From: Apostichopus japonicus
Taxonomy: Eukaryota > Echinodermata > Holothuroidea > Aspidochirotida > Stichopodidae
DNA: 64,000 nucleotides
Assembly: GCF_037975245.1 (NCBI RefSeq)
Contig: NC_092565.1
Coordinates: 5,216,499-5,280,498, forward strand
Direction: 5' to 3'
Part shown: positions 26,110-37,195 of the stretch, in pieces
Position numbering within the stretch: the first letter of the stretch is position 1
Layout: each line of letters opens with the position of its first letter
Program-made: the position numbers and the translations under genes
Notes under the pieces: model-generated
The model's database searches: none
The model's input: the letters and a program-made list of their open reading frames with translations, nothing else
Told to the model about the DNA's origin: nothing

Positions 26110-29100
26110 CTGTCAAAAAAAGAGTATGAAAGAAAATTACTAGATAGGAATACACAAGCCATGTAGACGAAAGTACTCTGCATAAAGTGTAGATCATGCA
26201 TGTTAGATAAATTTGAAGATTCGAATGAGTCGACGATAGCCAATAATTTCAGGGGCCAACACGGATTGCTTTGGGTGATGGGGGGGGGGGGAAGAGAGAA
26301 ACACTTTCTTGGGTGAGGGGGTAAGAGCTATAGACAAATGTAAGAACATTTAATGATTTCCGTAACTAAATGTAATGCCTGAAATGTCTTCTTTTTTTTT
26401 CATTTATTACCCATCTACTAGTAAAATGTCTAGTATTGTAGTATCAACTACAGTAGTTACAGAAAATTATTATAAAATGTAAGGGAAAAATATGTAAAAC
26501 AAAAAGTAATATATTACAACATGAAGGCCAAAAGTATTTGAGTTGCTATAGATTTACAAGCTATATATCAATGGAAAGACATGAAGGAAAACTTCATAAA
26601 AAAATGACTTGAGGAACAAACCTCAGTTTAATTTGTTGTGAATTGTTAAAAAACACTGCTTTCGAGGCCAGGCTGGATTTTTTATGCCACTTTTTAATTT
26701 TTGAGGGAACGACCCTTTAACCTGCCGAGGTTCATCGGTCAAGAGTGATAAGACTATTTAATCTAATACTTTAACCATTTAGCTCAGTTCCTCAGATGCA
26801 ACACAAAATCACAAAAAGAGTTTTATACATGCCTCAAATGACATGTTTACATTGGTAGTACAAATTTGTTGAGTTTTGGACAGTTTTAATTTCATTCAAG
26901 GGGTGCAATGGTGTTGTTGTTTTAATATCAAGTTAAAGGAACATGCTTTGGTTGAGTGAGTTATTAGAATTTATACAAAGCAATGGGTTAACATTAAAAT
27001 TAAGGCCTAAGGCCCGTACTAGAAGAGTTGGCCTTTAAAGGACCATTCCAGAGGTTTAGCATATTTTAACAGTGAATAGCTTCAAACCTGGATCAGCAGT
27101 ATATAAACGGTAATCAATCTCAAATTATTCTTTTTCTGGTGGACTATGAAATTATTGCGTACAAAATTCAGCCTACATTTGTCATTTAGTTAGATACTGA
27201 AGAACTGAGGGATATGAAGTCATACTGTCGAATAAGCAAACATATATCTTACAATTTTTTAAATTCTCATTCTCATTTCATTATCTGACAATAACACGGA
27301 TGGAGAAACGTACTACCACTCAAACCTGCCCATAATCAGAAATCAAAGCCAGAATATTAAAGTGAAGGTGGAGCCGAGGCAATAAGTAAGTGTTTACTAT
27401 TTTAAATACATGTGCTGAAAGTTTAGTCATTTTGTTTACTATTATATTTATGATAACACTAGAGTTTCTGTTAAAGAAAAAAAAAAAAGCCAAATGTCTT
27501 TGCACTTGTGAAACAAGTCACTCGATTTAGAAGCAAGATTCTCTCGGGTGAACGGACGAACAGAGTTTGGAGTGGGTTTATTGGTACTGGATATGTATTT
27601 TGGTGGGGTTACAGACAAAATCTGAGAGATGGGGGAACTAGGTCCCCCCCCCCATCCCCTGGCTGCATCCAATACAGCAAAACGCTAGAGAAGAAGTTTA
27701 CATTTCAAAAGTAACTGGATGTCTCTTTACAATGTCCCCAAATATCCCATCATTACCCCCCCCCTCCCTCTCCCGTTGTCCCTGACCAGTTCTCTCCTAG
27801 TCTCTTTGCCCATAGGGTTTCCAGACGGACCTGACCCAGTCACTGGCCGACATTAATATTGCTACACCTTTTTTCAATATATTTCCCTCTGTATTTATTT
27901 ATATGTGTATCTCTGAGATCATAGGGAAAACTTATAACTACACAGAGAAAAGCATGATATGTCAAAATATATATGACACAATGCTGTACAAATTAAGGGG
28001 GAAAAAAAGCAGTTGCTGATATTAAAATTAATGGCAGGTAAAAAAATTGTTTCCAATACACTAGTAACTGCACAGCTACTTTCATGATGGGTACAAAGAG
28101 CAATTTGCTTTGCATGAATACTTATTCAGTTCTAGGAAAAGGGAACAAGCTTGATATGCTTACAATATTCACCAAATGTACTTTTCACCGAATCTGAGGA
28201 CAAAGGAAGGAGACTATATATTCTTTAACATTCAGAAAAAATTCCACTCTCCTCAACTCTGTTGTCTACTCCATCGTCTTTGGTACGACTGACTATTACT
28301 CAGTGATATTTCATCTTGGTTAGGGTGTCTTCTTTCCAGGAGTGTGGGGGGGGGGGGCATACATTGAACAATTGCACTCAATCAATATCGATATCAGTTT
28401 AGGTCTTCACTTGCAAACTACCATAAATCCCTTTTAAAAAGTTTATGCTTGACACTCCAGTTAAACACGCTTGGGTTTATTTAGCAGCGAAGTAAATCTT
28501 TGTACGCAAGACAGACTCATTAGTTAGTTCTGAAATTCATTCCAACTTTCTTTGCACTTGACCATATCTGTGATGTGCTCGCAAAACAATGGACCTACAA
28601 CCCATTGTCTTGGGCATACTGCTACCAATAATGTTATTGACAAACCAATAATTCTATACAATGCAAGCATCATATCCATCTTGTACTCTCAACGTACCAA
28701 ACCTAAATGGAAGAAACTTGAAAATGTACCTGGCACTTTCTCCTTCTGTACGGCTTTATGAGATTGAACAACCCGTTGACCTAGCATCTTGACCTCTGCT
28801 ACCAGTCTCTTCACCGAATCCTCTGATTTTACTACGCTGTCCTTCAACGTCTATAGCAGAAAGATGGATTAATAATCAATCACACAAAGAATGGATTAAT
28901 AATCAATCCTGCAAAGATGGATTAGTAATCAATCACGCAAAGATGGATTGATAATGGCCCTTGCTTACAGATTTCTCTTTTGTTTTACAACCCACGGGGG
29001 AAATGAATTCCAGCCCATCAAGATGGGGAATATTTTCACTTTCATTAAATGACGTGTTAACTTTTTGCCCATAAGGCCTGTTCATACCACCGTCTCTTAT

Positions 29101-32100
29101 GCTATTGTCGGAGCATTACAGGAGCAGATGCCACTAGACTCTCTTCGATGGGATGTGGGTAGGAGTTGAAATTAAAGCCCCACTGAATGAGCTGCAGCTT
29201 GCAGATTAAACACCAAATATTTCATCACCTAGAGCAGTGGGTAGTTTCACTTAGCAGTTTATTAAACACAAAAAGTTGTGTAAGCAATGGCACTTGAAAT
29301 TTTAACAGGTTATATGATGTTGCGTGTTACAGTGACAATGTAACGTTGCATCTAATGATATTAAACACCAACAATGTAAGGACAGCCCTTGAACAAAGCA
29401 GTTAAACTTACATTAAACTAATGAAACTATACTCAAATAGACAGTTGAGTGATCCATTAATTAATAGTTTTGCATTCTCACCTTCATTCTGTCATGGATT
29501 GCTTCGTTAGTCATCTTAATTCCTTGCATACCTTGAAGGTAGCCATCTTTATCAATCATATCTTTCCTGTCAAGAAAAACAGAAAATGAATGAAACTTGA
29601 CCAATAAACTCTCTTGTTATGGGATCTTAGCATCTATTACGATTAAAACATAAGACAAGATGGCAATCCATGGCACCTCATCTCTTCTATGATGGAATGG
29701 ATCTACAATGAACTTTGACCTCGACCCTGAACAACTACCTAAGTACTATTTAAAATTTGTTCCATTATTCTCTACATATCTTCTGGTTTAATGACTTTTT
29801 CCAACATACTGAGAAGCAAAAAATGGCTACAGTTTCTGGGTATTTGACCTTTCATCTATGACACCACCAATCACCAAAGATCAAGTTTACAGTACATGGT
29901 CAGGCACCTACCCACCAAGTTTGAACTTGATCTGACTTACAGTCTAGGAGAAGTTCACGACACACTTTTTTGCACGATTTAGACCAATTTCAACTTTTAA
30001 CGTCAATTGACCCTTTAACTACAAGCCTAAACAGCTAAATCTGTCTTATTTTAAACTTTGTCTCTTCATTCTCTACATATAATGTGGTCTAATGCCTTTG
30101 TCCAACATGTTGGCATGCAGAAAATGGCTAAGAAACCAAATTTTTAGATTTCTTGACCTTCGACCTCTTTGACGTCATCAATCACGCAGGCACCAGTTTA
30201 GATGGTCAGGCACCCACCCACCAAGCTTGAACTTGACAGGACTTAGGGTCCAGGTGGAGTTTGCAAAATACTTATTTTTGCTCACTCACTCACAAACAAA
30301 CCAGACCCACTCACCCATCCACCCACCCATGCACACACACACTCACTCACTCACTCACATTTCTGATGTGGGGTGAAGTACAATATCTCATCTCCCTATA
30401 CATTACATGTAGGGAGATGAGATCAAAACAAACTCAACACAGTCACAAACAGTTCTGCTTTACACGCTCAAGAAGTAGAGAGTGGCATAATAAAATTTGC
30501 ACTGTGCATTTTTCAGGACAGTCTACTGTTTACAGCGTAAAACACACATCATATCGTTACAAGCAACTTATTTTAGCTGCCCCACCCCTCCTCCACTCAC
30601 CCCCACCCCAAATCAATTTCTATTTACTTTCCCAATTATATCGCAACTTGAGACAGTTTTAAATGTCGTTTCCAAGACACATCGTCACATTTCAACCAGT
30701 TACATTTATGGTAAGTAAACATTCAATTCGGGATTATCCAACAACTTGTCTTATAAAAGTAAATTGCTTTTATCTTTTCCCAGTCAGTTTCTTATTTTTG
30801 ATTTGATTTTTTAAATTTTGACAAAGAATAAAAAAAACTTAGAGTATATGTTGCAAGCTGACAAACCCTTGGTTCAAATAAAACATGTTTAGAAAGTGAA
30901 ACTTACTTATGACTGGTTAATATGTCCCTGTAACTATCGCTACCGCTGGACTCCGTGTTCAGAGATGAGCCATGCTTGTACTCCGACTGAGCCGTATCTC
31001 CTAAATTTTCTATAGCGACCTTTTGTGGGGAGAATAAACTGCAGCGGAAGATGAAAGGAGAACCAACAATGTAGACAGACAGACACAATATACGTAAGAA
31101 TCTGTACGTCAGTAATAGTAGGCCGATGGCTAAATGCCTCTTGCTGTGATGAGCTTAAAATCATTCGTCACTGCTAGCAACAAGTGCGGTACGCCCTTTA
31201 ACCCCCTTAATGCCTTAGGTGCCCTCTTGTTCATGAAACAACTTTATCATCAATCCAAGTCAGGGCTCTAAGACTGTCCAAAACTCCATTGATATTTGCG
31301 CCAAGAGCCAGTAAATATTGAGCAGCTGCGGGAAATGTTCAGTTTTACAAAAACCACTTATAGAAGCGTTGCTCTTAAAATGTTGTTATTTCTAAATGCA
31401 TGCTATCTCTCACTTTATAAAACCATGCCCGTTGGTGCCTTTTCACAAGTGTATGTAAATAGCCTTGTTTTGCTACTAAAAGCTACAAAATTGCTGTAGT
31501 GCCCCTGCCATCTCAATGGAAATTAAAAGCAATTTCTAATTCTCTCCCTCAAATAGTTGCTGTGCCCCTCTGGATTCAGTACATCAATAAACTGGGTAAG
31601 GTCAAAACTGTAATTGGTGATTCAAGGCACCATACTGCATTAACTAAAAGCTTTCAATATATAAATATCTCTACAGCCTACTGTACTCTGTTGGTCTCTG
31701 TCACAGCTTATTGTTGATCCATTTAATACTGATACTGTTAATATAATAAACTACTTATTATCGACTTTTGATTTCCAAAATATTCTATTTGGGAAATTCT
31801 TGTGTGTTATTACTCCACCGTAATGTTCAACTACGATAGTAGCAGTGCGGTCTAACAGTTGAATATTAAATGGATTCCAGAGGGGTGAGAAAGGTAGGGA
31901 TTTGGGACTGGTACAGTGACAGGAGTAAGAATTGGAGAGTACAATTACAGCCCATCATATATGGAGGGACTAAGCCTACCTGTGGAAAGAAATATAATGT
32001 TTGATCGGACGAAGGGCAGATTTATCCTCTAAACTTGACAACTTAAGGAAAAGGGCACTAGAAAATTAGAAAGAGCTATTTGCATTAGAAAATACAGGAA

Positions 32101-35100
32101 TGTCTATGAAAACTTCCAAAATTCTGGAAGGATACAAAAGCTCCTAACACCCTACTTCTCTTGCACCTTGCATCATGTCCCGCACCCCCCGCCCCCCCTC
32201 CGCCATTTCACTGCCAATCAGCATCGACGCATGCAATAAAATGCTGCTATTTCTGCTACGTACAGTAGTCGGATAGATTTATAACATTGACACTGCTTTA
32301 CTCACCCATTGTTATAAGTATAAAAGTTATAGTAGTAAGTAATGGTGGTATGGTTCATGTTACTGCCTTCTCCAAAGATACCAAAGAGAAAATTCTGGTA
32401 GTGGGTCCCTAATAGATCCCTCAGATGATGGTGGATCGCATTCTCTCGCAGCGACGGCTCCGGCATACTGCCCGACCTGCATCGGAACCACCCCACCACG
32501 TTCTGTAAAGCATTGAAAACAATTTAAAAAGATAAGCAGGATCACCAGTACCAGTCAAGTATTCGAAATACTTTGTGATATATATCACTTCAATCAACAA
32601 AGCTGTTAGCACACAAACTTGTCCTCTGTTGCACACCTTTACTGATTTTGCTCGAAAACTTTATATTCTATTCTTTCCGTGGTGCTTATTTCGCTGTCAT
32701 TAAGATTAAATAACTGCTATTCATTCATATCACTCTGATTCAAAGTTACGTGACGGTGAAAATATATGGAGATTGATTGCATTTATACTTTTAGGCCAAA
32801 CCATTTTCTTAGTTTTTCTTATTTTGTAAAAGAAGCAAATTTCCTTGAAGTCTTTCTTTTTCTTCACAAATCTATAGCGAAATCATTACATTTTCTTATA
32901 TTTTAAAGTAGCGGATTTTCTTGAGGTTTTTTTCTGCTTTTGTTTTTCTAAAACAAATCTACAGTTGACATCATTACAAGACACTAAGAAATAGTTTGAG
33001 CTTAAATGCATACTTGTTGCATGTGAAGACATATCTCCATGGAAACCCAACTGCTAACTGAAGTAGTTTGCACTTGAAAAACGTGAGGCAATAAGTACTA
33101 ATATATCTGCATGTAATGTTTTCAAAGTAAAACCATAAATTTTTACTACTTTACTACTTGGCAGATAAAATACACAACAAGTCATTAATAAACAACAAAG
33201 ATGTGTTCAGACAGATGGGATGCCATGCCAAATTTTCCAAAATTGGTCGCTTAGCAACGACTGGGTTTGTCCTTATTGTTTATTTAAGCTAGTTTATTTC
33301 AAGTGTGTCATTCAGTAAAACGTACTGGTAGATACTGTACCAGTTAGATATTGGATTTATCACAACACAAATTTAATTACCTCAAAAAATATGAGTGTGT
33401 GTGTGTGTATTAGAATGAAACTATTTGTTCAAGTCTAGTCGTATGCAAATAAACACAATTCCTTGCAAGGTTCACTTATAAGGGTCTAGTTCAATTAGTG
33501 CAAGAGTTGCCAGTACGATACCACAAAAACACATTTTCATTGGACAGATGTTGAAAAATGAGAATAGAAACGGAGAAAACAAAGAAATTGTCTTTCAGCT
33601 TTTCCCAATGTTGAATCTTGTCATACTTGTTTAGCGTAGTAACTTCTACCACACAAAAATCAAGGTGCTTTTTTGTTTCATTGTTGTGATAAGTTCTAAT
33701 TTATTTTGGGGGGAGGGGGGAATGACAAAGTGAGCTATTATGCAAATGCAAAAATATGATTAAACATTGGATGTTTTGTCCCACTTAATAAAATAATGTG
33801 GTTTAATACAAACAAAGAAACATCATATATATTTCTGACATGACATTCTTAATATCCGCTCTTAAAGGGACAGTGTGCATTGCTGCAAGCTCTGTATGAA
33901 TGTGTGTGATGTGATATTTTTATATAGAGCCACATGTTGCAGATAAACAACCACTGCTATACATCTTGCTGAATACTCTAAATATTTGAAAGGCCAGTAG
34001 AGAAAAAGAAAGAAGCTGGGTAAACCTTTTCGACTTACATCACAATTACTTTTGAGGAGAGCTGCAAGTTTCTCTCTGTCGACTTGACCGAGGCGATTGT
34101 AAAAACTGCAAAATACAAAGAGCAAATAGAGAACTGTTATTCGTCAGTGTTTGCACGTCTGCCTCTACATGTGAGTGGTTGAACTGTGTCAAAAGGAAGC
34201 CAGTACATTCAGTGATGGCACCAGTCAAGGCAATCTTGGGGGGTGGGGCAAGACATACTTTGTGGGGCGGGCAAACACACTGATGTGGGGGAGGGATCTA
34301 AGTGGAGGGGTTTCTTGCTATCATTTGCCAATTCTTTCACATTAATGCAGTGCATTGGAACCTATTTCTACTACAAACAATCGATTAGCCTTTGTTCTAA
34401 ATATTTTGGATATGTAGCAGATCTGATTGAGGGAATATAGGGGGGGGGGGGGGAGTAGGAGGGGGATGAAGGGGAAATCTGGGGGGGGAGGATGACCCCT
34501 CAAGCCTCTGAGTACATTATTATCTAGCTAAAAGAGATTTAAACTCACCTAAAAGGCTTGGGACAAATCGTGTGAGATATGACATCTGAAAGAGAGAGAA
34601 ATGAAAGGTAAAAACTTACAACAACAACAAAACAGATGGGCATTGTATGTTCCTCCATTGAATACTGACAAGAATGAACATGAAAATCCTAGCTTTACCA
34701 GCACTCCCACTATGCTCAACAGAGCTTTGTAATTGGCATGTGATGCAACTAACTACAGTATATATGGCAGACTTGAAATAAGGGCATGAGTTCAAGTAGA
34801 ATTCTCCTTGGGTAGGAGAAAATGGCTCTATGTGCAAGCACAGGCAGCCAGGCTAAGAATCCCAGGGACAACCAGACAAAAAGTCCTTAAACAATTGTCA
34901 TGACATATCTATACCTAATCTTGCATTAGCATCTGTGCTAGATTTCCACAAGACTACTGTACTCCAGTACCAGCACAAATCCATAATGCTGAGTACGAGT
35001 GCAGACAACTTACAGTAGAAGGAAGAATACATGCAACAACCATGGACTCAATGAAAGTCTGGAACACAGCACTTTAAACACATCATATCATGAGAATCAT

Positions 35101-36360
35101 CACATCAGGAGAATCATCACATCATATCACGAGAATCATCACATCATATCACAAGAATCATCACATCATATCAAGAGAATTATCACATCATATCACAAGA
35201 ATCATCACATCATATCAGGAGAATCATCACATCATATCACAAGAATCATCACATCATATCAAGAGAATCATCACATCATATCACGAGAATCATCACATCA
35301 TATCACAAGAATCATCACATCATATCAGGAGAATCATCACATCATATCACAAGAATTATCACATATATCAAGAGAATCATCACATGAATATCACAAGAAT
35401 CATCACATGATATCAAGAGAATCATCACATCATATCACCAGAATCACCACATCATATCACCAGAATCATCACATCATATCACGAGAATCATCACATCATA
35501 TCACAAGATCATCACATTTTTGGTACTCACTGACTGTTGTCTCTCTGGTGGTTGTATTGATTTGAGAATCACTTATATTTGTCACCTCTTGCATGGAAAC
35601 TTCTCCAATCAGGAACCCTTCCTGTAATGAGGAGAATAAAGACATTTCTAATATTATATACTGTTTAACAACAATTTAACAATACTGTATCACATGTACA
35701 GTACAGCCTTCACAATCATTACATTCATTTTTGAAATTTTGAAAGTGTGCAAACAGTACCATGGGTTTTAGCCAGGAAGAGGATGTGAGGGAGGGTATAC
35801 AGGGGTTGGGGGGATGTCCCACCTCCCCTATATGATGGCATTCTTGTTAGCTTTTCAAGCAGAGGAATGCTTTGTGATTTGTCGCTTCTTTTGAAAGATT
35901 ATTGTGATTTCTCTTATGTTTGAAAAATGGAATTGTGTGTTGTATGTAAGTACATGCATTCTAGTTACTTTTCTATATTTTTCTGCAGCCTGGCCTGTTC
36001 GCTGGCTAGAGCCTTGGTTTAAACTAGCCTCTAGGTCTACAGTACCTATACTGGTAAGTTAAATGGATCAGTCAAATCTACTTTCCTTTTAAGAAATGTC
36101 AACCAGGACATAACCTGGGCAAGAAACATTATTTCACGAAACCAATCATTTCAGCCCTTTTCATCGGACATGTTGTCATGATGACAACCATAAAAACGTA
36201 TATTTCGCATGATCACATCTGTGAAGTAACTCTTCACCAGTTGTACAAATGAATATTGGAATATGAAGATGAAAATACTTGCCTTGTCCCCTTGCTGTCG
36301 TACGTTATCAAAGATTAGAGAGCTCCACACACTTCCACTGACTCGGACATTGAGGGTCAT
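25658..36360 (-). CDS. ABRAXAS1: BRCA1-A complex subunit Abraxas 1, complete nine-exon gene
   Basis: Abraxas 1 is the scaffold of the nuclear BRCA1-A complex, holding the BRCC36 deubiquitinase and binding BRCA1 BRCT repeats at DNA breaks. Exons in coding order: 36360-36283, 35621-35531, 34585-34549, 34105-34039, 32502-32306, 31038-30907, 29566-29482, 28850-28730, 26109-25658. They sum to 1260 nt: 419 residues plus TGA (human: 409). Residues 1-170 are the MPN-minus domain (EGFLIGEV, SDSQI, FYNRLGQVD, VVGWFRCR, HLRDLLG); the JAMM metal motif is absent, as in the family. Residues about 195-270 form a coiled coil (IKMTNEAIHDRMKTLKDSVV). The acidic C-terminal tail ends SGSQTF, matching the pSxxF BRCT-binding motif (human SPTF). 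ABRAXAS2 lacks that ending, hence the paralogue choice. The ATG at 36358-36360 was chosen because MTLNVRVSG aligns with the family N terminus; the upstream in-frame GTG is not needed. The first intron uses a GC donor. Confidence 0.93.
28730..28850 (-). CDS. ABRAXAS1: ABRAXAS1 exon 8 (coiled coil)
   Basis: 121 nt, TLKDSVVKSEDSVKRLVAEV then KMLGQRVVQSHKAVQKEKVP. Heptad-like hydrophobics parallel human [21 protein letters not shown]. Acceptor CTATAG, donor GTACAT. Confidence 0.92.
28860..28950. repeat. ~31-bp repeat, three copies, at ABRAXAS1 exon 8 border
   Basis: Three copies of AAGATGGATTAATAATCAAT followed by CACGCA-like bases, immediately upstream (in coding sense) of the exon 8 acceptor. 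Confidence 0.8.
29482..29566 (-). CDS. ABRAXAS1: ABRAXAS1 exon 7 (start of coiled coil)
   Basis: 85 nt, KDMIDKDGYLQGMQGIKMTN then EAIHDRMK; human reads [23 protein letters not shown]. It begins the helical segment that pairs with BRCC36. Confidence 0.92.
29690..30260. repeat. Two diverged ~290-bp direct repeats
   Basis: 29690-29965 and 29990-30260 share the blocks TTCATTCTCTACATAT, AATGGCTA, TGGTCAGGCACC and CACCAAG.TTGAACTTGA in the same order. They lie in an ABRAXAS1 intron and resemble a dispersed repeat; they also share TGACCTTTGACC-type wording with 24640-24930. A CACT/ACTC run follows at 30280-30358. Confidence 0.65.
30907..31038 (-). CDS. ABRAXAS1: ABRAXAS1 exon 6 (end of MPN domain)
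   Basis: 132 nt, LFSPQKVAIENLGDTAQSEY onward to DILTSHK; human reads [20 protein letters not shown]. Acceptor CTGCAG, donor GTAAGT. Confidence 0.92.
32306..32502 (-). CDS. ABRAXAS1: ABRAXAS1 exon 5 (VVGWFRCR)
   Basis: 197 nt, phase 0 to 2, NVVGWFRCRSGSMPEPSLRE and onward to YTYNNG. Human reads [20 protein letters not shown]. This is the most conserved part of the MPN-minus fold. Donor GTGAGT. Confidence 0.95.
34039..34105 (-). CDS. ABRAXAS1: ABRAXAS1 exon 4 (SFYNRLGQVD)
   Basis: 67 nt, phase 2 to 0, SFYNRLGQVDREKLAALLKS then NCD; the human counterpart is [20 protein letters not shown]. Acceptor TTTGCAG, donor GTAAGT. Confidence 0.93.
34549..34585 (-). CDS. ABRAXAS1: ABRAXAS1 exon 3 (37-nt microexon)
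   Basis: 37 nt in phase 1 to 2, reading VISHTICPKPF, corresponding to human IDIQKYIPCYQLF. Acceptor TCTTTCAG, donor GTGAGT. It was placed by phase and position in the MPN domain. Confidence 0.85.
35080..35516. repeat. 22-bp minisatellite in ABRAXAS1 intron 2
   Basis: About 19 copies of a unit like AATCATCACATCATATCACG plus AG, with A/G and small indel variants, ending about 13 bp from the exon 2 donor at 35529-35530. Since 22 is not a multiple of 3, all three frames are read cyclically, giving a 188-residue NHHIIS/RESSHH frame that is not a gene. Confidence 0.95.
35531..35621 (-). CDS. ABRAXAS1: ABRAXAS1 exon 2 (EGFLIGEV)
   Basis: 91 nt, phase 0 to 1, EGFLIGEVSMQEVTNISDSQ and onward; the human counterpart is EGFLLGEV...ITDSQM. 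Its donor GTGAGT lies only about 15 bp from the end of a 22-bp minisatellite. Confidence 0.93.
36283..36360 (-). CDS. ABRAXAS1: ABRAXAS1 exon 1 (start codon, GC donor)
   Basis: 26 codons, MTLNVRVSGSVWSSLIFDNV then RQQGDK. The donor reads AAG|GCAAGT, the standard GC-AG variant. A GT donor would not let the frame continue into the conserved EGFLIGEV of exon 2. Confidence 0.85.
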
Positions 36361-37009
36361 GTTTGCAGGATTCAAGAAATTCAGCAGGTTCGGAAGTATC
36401 CTAATTTCTAATTCCACTAGGCTAGTTCTTGCTGCAGTGTCAGCACTTGATTCTTGTTTGCAAAGGACTTGTTTTTAATATGACATGGACTGAACTACAA
36501 TTTAGTACAATGTATGAGTATCCTGCCAGTACAACCATCATATTCATACTACAGAATATGGTCGCAGTGAGTAATGTTATGCCAAAGTCACGCTATGTTG
36601 TTTAACTTTAATGGAAGGGCTTGTGAACACCAGCTATGCAAACATAACTTAACGTAAAAATGCTAGAATGTTACATTGCTCTGACTTGTCAGAGTCATGA
36701 AATGGATCAAGTTCAATAATGTTACTTAATGTTAGGCCTTGCGTTAGGACCGCAGCTGACCACGTATGATCTATTGAAATTACTAATGGATAGGCTAGCA
36801 TGAAGTTAGGCGTACACTGAGCAAATTAACGTTAGGTTCCATGGCCGTGAGTAGCAGTAAGAGACAAAGTAAAGAGATGAAAATGAAATTTGCCCAATAT
36901 AATGAATGCCTGCATATTTTAGAGTATATTCGCAACCGGTGGAATTCGAATCTCAGAATAGGGCTCCAAATTTGCGAAGTTGGTGACCATCCGGAACAGG
37001 GCACACTGT

Positions 37010-37195
37010 ACCGGTGTGAAGTTAGATACTTATTCCCCGTTCCTCGTTCGACATTCGCGAATGAGTAACTGCTACCGATTCAGTTACGTATTCGACAATG
37101 GTATCGACGTAACACCTCTGGCAAGACAAAAGCTTTCTTACAAGATGTTCAACATATGGTCGTGGAAAGAGGTTTATCTATGGCCCATGGGTCAT
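37010..37195 (+). repeat. Foldback outer terminal domain, left
   Basis: Non-tandem terminal segment with landmarks CCCCGTTCCTCGTTCGA, CGACGTAACACCTCTGGCAA and CAACATATGGTCGTGGAAAG. The same landmarks appear in the same order on the opposite strand at 46816-46630, with a few substitutions and short indels. Confidence 0.92.

Noticed and set aside
25653-26129. 158-codon + strand frame
   Set aside because: Antisense shadow of the ABRAXAS1 terminal exon, whose minus-strand reading has conserved splicing and the SQTF end.
34999-35565. 188-codon open frame rich in NHHII and RESSHH repeats
   Set aside because: It is the translation of the 22-bp minisatellite; the unit length not divisible by 3 cycles all frames. 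It overlaps ABRAXAS1 exon 2 antisense.
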